From the NCBI GenBank assembly GCA_023441845.1, contig JAEZNF010000584.1:1-12619 (forward strand): a stretch of 12,619 nt of DNA, in the 5' to 3' direction. Below are positions 1 to 5,384 of the stretch, in pieces. The notes under the pieces were generated by a model. That model did no database searches, was not told the origin of the DNA, and saw nothing but the letters and a program-made list of their open reading frames with translations. Within the stretch, counting starts at the first letter, position 1, and each line of letters opens with the position of its first letter. The DNA comes from Bacillota bacterium. GTDB taxonomy: Bacteria > Bacillota > Clostridia > Acetivibrionales > DSM-2933. The position numbers were made by a program, and so were the translations under genes.

Positions 1-1
1 C

Positions 2-223
2 GGCAGTACGGTAGACGGTATAACAATTACTCTAAAGATAGGCAGTAAAGAGGCGGATGTCAGCGGTACTCCCGTAGAATTGGAGACACCGCCTTTAATA
101 GTTGACGGCAGGACATTGATACCAATAAGGTTTATTGCCGAAAGTCTGGGGGCCGATGTGAACTGGGATAAGGTTACAAAAACCGTAATTATTAAAGAGA
201 AGACAAGCGACGGTTTGATGTAA
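2..223 (+). CDS. 3' end of a copper-amine-oxidase N-terminal (stalk) domain protein
   Basis: The window opens inside this gene; 73 C-terminal residues in frame 2 are visible before a TAA at 221-223. The segment has the typical second half of the copper amine oxidase N-terminal-like domain (PF07833): a VDGRTLIPIRFIAESLG core followed by a W-D-x-x-x-x-T-V-I-I strand. The same motif occurs in the amidase at 3628. In Clostridia this domain is usually a non-catalytic surface or wall module on secreted proteins, so this is probably the C-terminal end of an exported protein. What lies N-terminal cannot be told. The stop is one base from the next ATG, so the two genes may be co-transcribed. The domain call is fairly secure and the whole-protein function is unknown. 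Confidence 0.8.
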   Translation, partial: GSTVDGITITLKIGSKEADVSGTPVELETPPLIVDGRTLIPIRFIAESLGADVNWDKVTKTVIIKEKTSDGLM

Positions 224-224
224 T

Positions 225-1115
225 ATGTTTGGATATATAATGCCGGACAAGCCGGAGCTGAAAATTAAGGATTACGAACTGTTTAAAGCGTTTTACTGCG
301 GTGTATGCAAATCAATAGGGAAAAGGTGCGGACAGCTGGCACGCCTGACATTAAACTATGACTCAGCTTTTCTTGCGCTTGTTCTTTCTTCCTTGAAAAG
401 CAGCAGTGAGCTTGTCATTAAGAGGGAAAGGTGCATTGCGCATCAGATAAAAAAACGGGCTGTAATAAAAGAAAATGAAATTATTGACTATTCGTCAGAC
501 ATAAATATTATCCTCGCGTACTATAACCTGAAGGATAATTGGAAGGATAAACGCTCCAAGGTATCTGCAGCAGGCATGCTGGCGCTTAAATCCGGGTTTG
601 GCAAGGTAAGGAATAAATACAGGCACAAATGTGATATAATAGAAAATAGGCTAAATGAACTGGATAAGCTGGAAAGCGAAAAATGCAACTCCGTGGATAG
701 GGCTGCCGAGCCTTTTGCAAAGCTGATGGAAGAGGTTATGGATATAAGAGAGCTCTATCCGGACGAAAATCCGGCAAAGGCGCTCAGGTGGTTGGGATAT
801 AATATGGGTAAATGGATTTATATCCTTGACGCTTTTGACGATCTGGATGATGATATAAAGGAGAGCAGCTATAATCCGCTTATCTGGCAGTACGGCTATA
901 ATGGCGGAGATATCGGGGATTTTAAATCCAAAATAAGAGAACAGGTTGAATTTAATCTGACATTTTGTTTGAGTGAAATATCAAAAGCCTTTGAGCTTAT
1001 GAATATCAAAAGCCACAGGAGCCTTGTTGAAAACATAATTTATCTGGGAATGCTAAAAAAGACCGAACAAATATTATATGCAGGGAGTTGTAAAAAAGTT
1101 GAGAAATCCATATGA
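225..1115 (+). CDS. DUF5685 family protein
   Basis: This 296-residue protein begins with MFGYIMPDKPELK. As I recall, an MFGY(V/I)-P-KPELK-K opening followed by YCG-CK is the hallmark of DUF5685 proteins of Clostridia, and this supports the first ATG although no good ribosome site precedes it. Four cysteines lie near the N terminus (C25, C28, C35, C70). The rest looks helical and soluble, with no signal peptide or clear membrane helix. Near residues 190-217 a G-Y-N-M-G-K-W-I-Y helix runs into an acidic stretch with D202, D205, D206, D208, D209 and D210. The function of the family is not known to me. A metal-binding role through the cysteines or the aspartate cluster is only inference. The gene starts one base after the upstream stop and overlaps the J-domain gene downstream, which points to translational coupling. 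Confidence 0.8.
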   Translation: MFGYIMPDKPELKIKDYELFKAFYCGVCKSIGKRCGQLARLTLNYDSAFLALVLSSLKSSSELVIKRERCIAHQIKKRAVIKENEIIDYSSDINIILAYYNLKDNWKDKRSKVSAAGMLALKSGFGKVRNKYRHKCDIIENRLNELDKLESEKCNSVDRAAEPFAKLMEEVMDIRELYPDENPAKALRWLGYNMGKWIYILDAFDDLDDDIKESSYNPLIWQYGYNGGDIGDFKSKIREQVEFNLTFCLSEISKAFELMNIKSHRSLVENIIYLGMLKKTEQILYAGSCKKVEKSI

Positions 1116-1710
1116 GGTTTTGGGAATTAGTGAGGGAGTAAGTGAAGAAGAGATTAAACGGGCATATAGGGAAGCAGTAAAAAAGTATCACCCTGATCAG
1201 TACCGGAATAACCCATTATCCGACCTGGCTGAGGATAAGCTAAGAGAAGTGAATGAAGCATATGATTACCTGATGAAAAACAGAAATATGGATAACAATG
1301 CCGGAGCAAACAGCAATGCCGGCTGGAGTAGTAATCAGGGCAATGGCTTTTTTAATCAGGTTAGAATTTATATCAATCAGGGAAATATCGGTCTTGCAGA
1401 GGAAATGCTGGACGGTTCTGATGTCAGGAATGCCGAATGGTACTATCTCAAGGGGCAGGTTTTTCTTAAGAAGGGTTGGTATGATGAGGCACGTTCGCAC
1501 ATGCAGAATGCCGTAAACATGGATCCGCGAAACTATGAGTACAGGCAGGCCTTGAATAATCTGGGAAGGTCAAACAGGGATTTCAGAGGTAATGCATACG
1601 GCCGTGGCTACGGTAATGATAATTCCAATTTATGCAATACCTGTATGACGATATGGTGTATAGACTCATGCTGCGAATGCGGCGGATGCGACCTTATTGA
1701 ATGCTGTTAG
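1099..1710 (+). CDS. J-domain protein with TPR-like region and cysteine-rich tail
   Basis: I place the start at TTG 1099, with AGGGAG at 1082-1087, giving 203 residues. An in-frame ATG at 1078 would add seven residues but has no ribosome site. The N terminus is a J-domain (about residues 4-63) with the invariant HPD at 31-33, so it should stimulate the ATPase of a DnaK-type Hsp70. It lacks the G/F-rich and zinc-finger regions of true DnaJ. A short Asn/Gly-rich linker leads to one or two TPR-like helix pairs at about 82-155. The last 27 residues (177-203) hold nine cysteines in a C-x2-C-x4-C-x3-CC-x-C-x2-C-x4-CC spacing, ending at the C terminus. The cysteines could bind metal, form disulfides or be lipid-modified; the sequence does not decide. 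The gene overlaps the DUF5685 gene by 17 bases and is followed after 12 bases by a membrane protein gene. Confidence 0.85.
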   Translation: MRNPYEVLGISEGVSEEEIKRAYREAVKKYHPDQYRNNPLSDLAEDKLREVNEAYDYLMKNRNMDNNAGANSNAGWSSNQGNGFFNQVRIYINQGNIGLAEEMLDGSDVRNAEWYYLKGQVFLKKGWYDEARSHMQNAVNMDPRNYEYRQALNNLGRSNRDFRGNAYGRGYGNDNSNLCNTCMTIWCIDSCCECGGCDLIECC

Positions 1711-1722
1711 ACGGTGGATTAT

Positions 1723-2253
1723 ATGAATGAGCAAAATAAACGTTTTTCTGCAAGAATATTAAGCCTTGGGGGTATACTGCTCGCATTAACGGTTATTACG
1801 CTTTTTGCAGAGAGTATACTGCCCACAAGCAAATTATCTCTATACTCATTAAGCTCGTTTTTTATTGCGGTGATGATAATAGAATCAGGCGCTAAGGCAG
1901 GCCTGGTGTTCTACATTTCGTCTGCTTTGCTGGCTCTGGTTGTCGTACAGAATAAACTTGAACTTATACCGTACATAGCTTTTTTCGGTAATTACGGACT
2001 TGTTAAGTACCTTGTAGAAAAGCTCAGGAATCTTTTTTTAGAATATGTATTGAAAATTTCATATTTCAGTATATGGCTTATAGTTGCTTTTATCTTCGCT
2101 AAAGCTTTTTTTGCTGCAAACATAAAGATAAATTTCCCTTGGTGGGTTGTGATAGTACTATTGGAGGCAGCATTTGTAATTTATGACTACGTATACTCTC
2201 TTATCGTCAGGTATTATTCAGCAAAGTTTAGGGATCGTCTCAAAATATCCTGA
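1723..2253 (+). CDS. Polytopic membrane protein of unknown function
   Basis: Start ATG 1723 is chosen because GGTGG at 1713-1717 sits five bases upstream. A GTG at 1714 is in frame, but it overlaps that ribosome site. The 176-residue product has about six hydrophobic segments (roughly 12-32, 38-55, 59-76, 80-95, 108-130 and 136-160), a short basic N terminus and a basic C terminus (RYYSAKFRDRLK), and no signal peptide. Its size and topology resemble the small integral membrane S-components of ECF transporters, but I see no family signature that settles this, and no ATPase or T-component gene is nearby. It lies 12 bases after the J-domain gene, so the DUF5685, J-domain and membrane protein genes look like one operon. 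Function unknown. Confidence 0.75.
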   Translation: MNEQNKRFSARILSLGGILLALTVITLFAESILPTSKLSLYSLSSFFIAVMIIESGAKAGLVFYISSALLALVVVQNKLELIPYIAFFGNYGLVKYLVEKLRNLFLEYVLKISYFSIWLIVAFIFAKAFFAANIKINFPWWVVIVLLEAAFVIYDYVYSLIVRYYSAKFRDRLKIS

Positions 2254-2342
2254 AAGAAATCCTTGAAAATATCCAATGTCATCATGAATGGCAGTTTATC
2301 AATATTAATAAGTTGAACGCGTGAAAGAATTTTCATAAAGTG

Positions 2343-2370
2343 TTGCACGTTCATAGGATCAAGGTATATT
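2343..2370 (+). promoter_or_regulatory. Candidate sigma-A-type promoter for the 3D-domain gene
   Basis: TTGCAC at 2343-2348 and TATATT at 2365-2370 are separated by 16 bases, in the 158-base gap before the 3D-domain gene. The -10 matches consensus at five of six positions and the -35 at only three. An alternative pair, TTGAAC and TAAAGT 17 bases apart, begins at about 2312. Visual match only. Confidence 0.25.
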
Positions 2371-2411
2371 ATTTCGCGAAACATATAGTTAAATTAATGC
2401 GGGGTGATTTT

Positions 2412-3017
2412 TTGAAGTTCCGAATTACTTCTTTTCACCTGATTGTGGCTATAATTATTCAGATTATTGTGATAGACATTCTTATTGCTGCCTTGCTTTT
2501 TGGAAAGTTAACTCCGGTAAAAGCCGAAATGGCTGGAATAAGGAGTACCCCTCCCAATACAAAAACGGCATCTCGTTTAAATAGTGCAGAAAAGAAAGAA
2601 GCACTTATAGAACTTATAGAAAAAACCTGGAGGCTGGGCAAAGCGTTTGAAATTAATGATGGGACAGGGTACAAAAAGGAATTTACAGCTACTGCATATG
2701 ACCTGTCATTTGAATGCTGCGGAAAGTATCCTTCACATCCCGAATATGGAATAACGTTCAGCGGCAGAAAGGCTGTTAGAGGAAGGACAATTGCTGTAGA
2801 CCCAGTCGTAATACCGCTCGGGAGCAAGGTACATATTGAATTTCCATTCGATTATTCATACCTGAATGGAGTATATATTGCAGAAGATATCGGCAGCAAA
2901 GTAAAGGGAAATATTATTGATATTTTTTTAGGTGAGTCTGCATATAAGGAAATGGAGAAGTTTGGCAGTATGAAGGTATATGTCACTGTTATTGAATCTG
3001 CGGGCAATAACAGGTAA
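2412..3017 (+). CDS. Membrane-anchored 3D-domain protein (putative peptidoglycan-active)
   Basis: I set the start at TTG 2412 because GGGGTGATT at 2401-2409 closely matches the anti-Shine-Dalgarno sequence. The open frame runs upstream to GTG 2340 and also contains ATG 2397, neither with a good ribosome site. The 201-residue product has one hydrophobic segment at about residues 9-31 (signal anchor or uncleaved signal peptide), a charged linker, and a C-terminal 3D domain (PF06725) at about 95-195. The three aspartates that name the domain are visible as D130 (IAVDP), D159 (AEDIGS) and D170 (NIIDIF), together with the V-I-P-L-G-S-K-V loop and an ECCGK motif near the domain start. The fold is related to MltA-type lytic transglycosylases, and homologues such as YocH and the resuscitation-factor-like proteins act on cell-wall peptidoglycan. 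Catalytic activity here is inferred. The gap upstream suggests its own promoter. Confidence 0.85.
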   Translation: MKFRITSFHLIVAIIIQIIVIDILIAALLFGKLTPVKAEMAGIRSTPPNTKTASRLNSAEKKEALIELIEKTWRLGKAFEINDGTGYKKEFTATAYDLSFECCGKYPSHPEYGITFSGRKAVRGRTIAVDPVVIPLGSKVHIEFPFDYSYLNGVYIAEDIGSKVKGNIIDIFLGESAYKEMEKFGSMKVYVTVIESAGNNR

Positions 3018-3117
3018 ACATTCCCAAATAAAAAGTATTGTGGTAGAATAAATTGTATGCAATTAAAAAAGCATGTAAACTATGCATTCAAAACCACATA
3101 AGGAGTATTATTGTAAA

Positions 3118-3411
3118 ATGGGCGATATAGAGTTGCCGTATTTAACAGCAATATATTTAATTGTGCTGATTTCAGGCTGTGCAGTAAATTTGTTAAGACG
3201 TCATTTTATTATACAACTCGCCGGCATAGCGTTTCTCTTTACTTATGCCGTATGCAGATCGTTTGTTTTGTTCAAAAACAACTTGAATATTGATATAAGA
3301 GATGTTTATTTTTCTTTCCTCCCTTCATTGACGGGTATAGCTGCCTGCCTTGCCAGTATGGTACTGGGCTTCTGGCTATTTCCGGCTATCAGAAAACGAA
3401 TAAAGGATTAG
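3118..3411 (+). CDS. Small three-helix membrane protein, unknown function
   Basis: The reading frame is open from ATG 3082, but the only ribosome-site-like sequence (AGGAG at 3101-3105) precedes ATG 3118 by 12 bases, so I prefer 3118 (97 residues). The start remains uncertain. Three hydrophobic stretches are seen, roughly residues 7-23, 31-50 and 67-86, with positive residues in the first loop (LLRRH) and at the C terminus (RKRIKD). There is no recognisable family motif. It follows the 3D-domain gene by 100 bases and could share its transcript. Function unknown; reality as a gene rests on the coherent hydrophobic and charged pattern and on the lack of any competing frame. Confidence 0.6.
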   Translation: MGDIELPYLTAIYLIVLISGCAVNLLRRHFIIQLAGIAFLFTYAVCRSFVLFKNNLNIDIRDVYFSFLPSLTGIAACLASMVLGFWLFPAIRKRIKD

Positions 3412-3452
3412 TTCTTTCCAAAAAATACATACATAATTTTCAGGTTCACTTA

Positions 3453-3481
3453 TCGAAAAATTATGTTAACTACGCTATACT
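3453..3481 (+). promoter_or_regulatory. Candidate promoter upstream of the amidase gene
   Basis: TCGAAA at 3453-3458 and TATACT at 3476-3481 are 17 bases apart. The -10 matches five of six consensus positions, the -35 four. It would give a leader of roughly 140 bases before the amidase start, containing the palindrome at 3567-3578. Visual match only. Confidence 0.25.
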
Positions 3482-3566
3482 TAAATATGATACTATTCCT
3501 GGTGGCAATCAAAGCACTTCTATAACTTCATTCCATCCATGCCGGAGGCTTGTTTTGCTTGTAAAG

Positions 3567-3578
3567 AATACCGGTATT
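3567..3578. repeat. 12-bp perfect palindrome AATACCGGTATT
   Basis: AATACCGGTATT equals its own reverse complement. It lies 49 bases before the amidase start, in the 216-base gap after 3411. Nearby, TCAAAGC (about 3508-3514) and GCTTTGA (about 3585-3591) form a second inverted pair around it. This could be an operator for a dimeric regulator or part of a leader structure. I see no known riboswitch consensus. Confidence 0.4.
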
Positions 3579-3627
3579 GATTGCAGCTTTGAATTAGTAA
3601 TTAATTTATTTGGGCGGAGGTGGAAAT

Positions 3628-4665
3628 TTGAGGAAAGCATTACTTGTCTTATCCTGCCTTATTGTTTGCATTCTTGGTGTGAGTCCTGCTAATGCCGCAT
3701 CGTATGCAGGTTATGTAAAAACAGGTACAGGGGTTGTTATAAACGGAGTGCAATTGAGCTTTGAAAGGAGTCCGGTTAATAAAAACGGAAGAATACTGGC
3801 TCCCGGCAGGACCCTTTGCTCAAGTCTCGGGGCAAAGGTTGACTGGTATGAAAAACAGGGGAAGATAAGTGTTACCGGAGGCGGTACCGTTATAAACATG
3901 TATATCGGGAGTTCTACTGCCCGGATAGGTAACACGGTAAAGGAAATGGATGTTGCACCGTACCTGCAAAACGGAACAGTCATGCTGCCTGTTAGATTTA
4001 CCGCAGAAAGTCTGAGTTATAAAGTGGGCTTCGATACACGAAGCAATAGCGTTGTTATTAGTTCCGGAGCAATTGATTCCGGAATTTCCAGGGGCGATGA
4101 CAGAAAAACATTTAAAGTGGTCATTGATGCAGGACATGGTGGATCTGATACCGGTGCTGTTGTGTCGGGAGTATATGAAAAAAACCTGAACCTTGATATT
4201 GCAAAAAGACTGCAAAGCCTTTTGAAAGAAGAGGGCATTACAACTTACATGACAAGGACCGGTGACACTAAATTGACTCTTTACCAGAGATCCGAGCTTG
4301 CCAATTCGGTAAAAGCCGATCTTCTTGTAAGTATCCATAACAATGCCCAGAATGAAAATTGGGTGGCAGGGAGTATGACGCTGTATTATCCTTACGGAGG
4401 CAACTCAAAAGGAGGACTTTCAGCAAAAGAGTTTGCTTCCATAGTACAGAGCAAGCTGTCTACTGGTTTAGGTGCGAAAAATCTGGGTATAATAGCAAGG
4501 CCTAAGCTGGCTGTGTTGAGGACGGCAAAAATGCCTGCGGTTATAGCCGAGGTTGGATACATGACAAACAAGACGGAATTGAATAATTTGTTGACCTCAA
4601 AATATAAACAGAAAGCAGCGGTAGCTTTGAAGGATGCCATAATCAAATCATTAGATAAAATATAA
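3628..4665 (+). CDS. N-acetylmuramoyl-L-alanine amidase (Amidase_3) with copper-amine-oxidase N-terminal domain
   Basis: The start is TTG 3628: a strong GGAGGTGG at 3616-3623 lies just upstream and would itself be inside the coding region if the in-frame TTG at 3610 were used. The 345-residue product is a secreted zinc amidase that cleaves the bond between N-acetylmuramic acid and L-alanine in peptidoglycan. It has a signal peptide at about residues 1-23 (RKALLVLSCLIVCILG, then an ANA-like cleavage site), a copper amine oxidase N-terminal-like domain at about 35-132 that probably serves as a wall-binding or spacer module, and an Amidase_3 domain (PF01520) at about 157-343. Zinc ligands are visible as H170 (DAGHGG), E184 (YEKN) and H237 (SIHNN), with the catalytic glutamate E308 (IAEVGYMTN). 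All key residues are present. The gene appears to stand alone, with gaps of about 200-260 bases on both sides. Confidence 0.93.
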   Translation: MRKALLVLSCLIVCILGVSPANAASYAGYVKTGTGVVINGVQLSFERSPVNKNGRILAPGRTLCSSLGAKVDWYEKQGKISVTGGGTVINMYIGSSTARIGNTVKEMDVAPYLQNGTVMLPVRFTAESLSYKVGFDTRSNSVVISSGAIDSGISRGDDRKTFKVVIDAGHGGSDTGAVVSGVYEKNLNLDIAKRLQSLLKEEGITTYMTRTGDTKLTLYQRSELANSVKADLLVSIHNNAQNENWVAGSMTLYYPYGGNSKGGLSAKEFASIVQSKLSTGLGAKNLGIIARPKLAVLRTAKMPAVIAEVGYMTNKTELNNLLTSKYKQKAAVALKDAIIKSLDKI

Positions 4666-4705
4666 GGGATTAAAAGAATAAAAGCCAATTTATTTTTACA
4701 GTATA

Positions 4706-4774
4706 GGGCTCAACTTTTTATCAAAAATTATTAACGTGCGGCAGTTGGTAATTTTATGGTTTAAAGTTGGGCTT
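4706..4774 (+). repeat. Long imperfect inverted repeat (RNA hairpin on the + strand)
   Basis: The outer arms GGGCTCAACTTT (4706-4717) and AAAGTTGGGCTT (4763-4774) pair along 12 positions if G-U wobbles are allowed. The inner arms AAAATTATTAAC and GTTGGTAATTTT also pair along 12 positions, around the loop GTGCGGCA. Short AUCA/UGGU pairing links the two. The mismatches are G-U on the + strand, which would be C-A on the other strand, so an RNA transcribed rightwards is favoured. No T-run follows, so it does not look like a classic terminator. It lies about 40 bases after the amidase stop. Confidence 0.5.
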
Positions 4775-4788
4775 CTTTATGGTATTAT
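4760..4788 (+). promoter_or_regulatory. Candidate extended -10 promoter for the DUF3842-mutS2 pair
   Basis: TTTAAA at 4760-4765 is followed after 17 bases by TATTAT at 4783-4788, and TGG directly before the -10 makes it an extended -10 (TGn) element. The promoter overlaps the right arm of the long inverted repeat at 4706-4774. It would give a leader of about 130 bases. Visual match only. Confidence 0.4.
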
Positions 4789-4819
4789 ATATGAAAACAA
4801 TTTTTATTACTATTTAAAT

Positions 4820-4856
4820 GTGAAAATGATTTTACAAGGACAAATTTTATTTTCAC
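4820..4856. repeat. Inverted repeat GTGAAAAT / ATTTTCAC
   Basis: Perfect 8-base arms at 4820-4827 and 4849-4856 are separated by 21 bases. They lie in the presumed leader of the DUF3842 gene. This may be a binding site for a dimeric regulator or an AT-rich hairpin; AT-rich arms this short can arise by chance. Confidence 0.3.
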
Positions 4857-4876
4857 GATAATTAATTAAGGAAATT

Positions 4877-4906
4877 GAAGCGCGATGTAAAAGCGTTATC
4901 GCGTTC
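4877..4906 (+). repeat. GC-rich hairpin just upstream of the DUF3842 ribosome site
   Basis: GAAGCGCGAT (4877-4886) pairs with ATCGCGTTC (4898-4906), giving nine base pairs with one bulged G around an 11-base loop. It ends nine bases before the AGGTGG ribosome site at 4916-4921. It stands out against AT-rich surroundings and could influence translation start or act as a protein-binding dyad. Confidence 0.4.
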
Positions 4907-4926
4907 AATATATACAGGTGGTTTAT

Positions 4927-5346
4927 ATGAGAATAGCGGTTATAGACGGTCAGGGCGGAGGAATCGGAAAGCTAATAGTTGAGAAGCTTAGAAAAGAACT
5001 CCCGGAAGGGATTGAAATACTTGCTCTTGGGACAAATGCCCTGGCAGCCGGAATAATGCTTAAAGCAGGAGCTAATGAAGGTGCGTCGGGTGAAAATGCA
5101 GTAGTTTACAGTGCAGGGAAAGTAGACGTTATTGTGGGAGTCATAGGCATAATTGCGGCAAATTCAATGCTGGGTGAACTCACACCGCTTATGGCAAAGG
5201 CTGTTGCGGAAAGTCCTGCCAAAAAGGTCCTGATTCCGCTCAACAGATGCAATATTGAAGTGGCAGGAGTCAAGGCAGAACCGCTTCCACACCTTGTTGA
5301 TCATGCAGTTGCGTTAATTTGCCGGCATATTGAAAGCATGGCATAG
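4927..5346 (+). CDS. DUF3842 family protein
   Basis: Start ATG 4927 follows AGGTGG (4916-4921) by five bases; an in-frame GTG at 4918 lies inside that site. The 139-residue product matches, as I recall it, the DUF3842 family of Clostridia: an N-terminal MRIAVIDGQGGGIGK strand-loop with a glycine-rich nucleotide-binding look, then alternating strands and helices, including VDVIVGVIGIIAANSMLGE and KVLIPLNRCNIEV. It is a small soluble alpha/beta protein with no signal peptide. The glycine-rich loop suggests a Rossmann-like fold, but no ligand or reaction is known to me. It precedes mutS2 by only 38 bases, so they are probably co-transcribed. Confidence 0.85.
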   Translation: MRIAVIDGQGGGIGKLIVEKLRKELPEGIEILALGTNALAAGIMLKAGANEGASGENAVVYSAGKVDVIVGVIGIIAANSMLGELTPLMAKAVAESPAKKVLIPLNRCNIEVAGVKAEPLPHLVDHAVALICRHIESMA

Positions 5347-5384
5347 TGTATTATATATCTTTTTATAGATGAGGGCATTAAAAT

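Noticed and set aside
2364..2389. Sporulation sigma-E-like promoter (CATATAGT with an upstream ATATT) before the 3D-domain gene
   Set aside because: The -10 is close to consensus, but the two elements are only about 11 bases apart, too short for sigma-E.
2340..2411. Longer N terminus of the 3D-domain protein from GTG 2340 or ATG 2397
   Set aside because: Neither has a ribosome site, while TTG 2412 has a strong one and places the hydrophobic anchor near the N terminus.
3412..3627. Possible cyclic-di-AMP (ydaO-type) riboswitch before the amidase
   Set aside because: Such riboswitches often precede wall hydrolase genes, but the conserved G-rich core segments are absent.
3820..4338. Antisense open frame of 172 codons opposite the amidase gene
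   Set aside because: It lies wholly opposite a clear amidase with all catalytic residues, shows no coherent family motif, and looks like a shadow of the sense codons.
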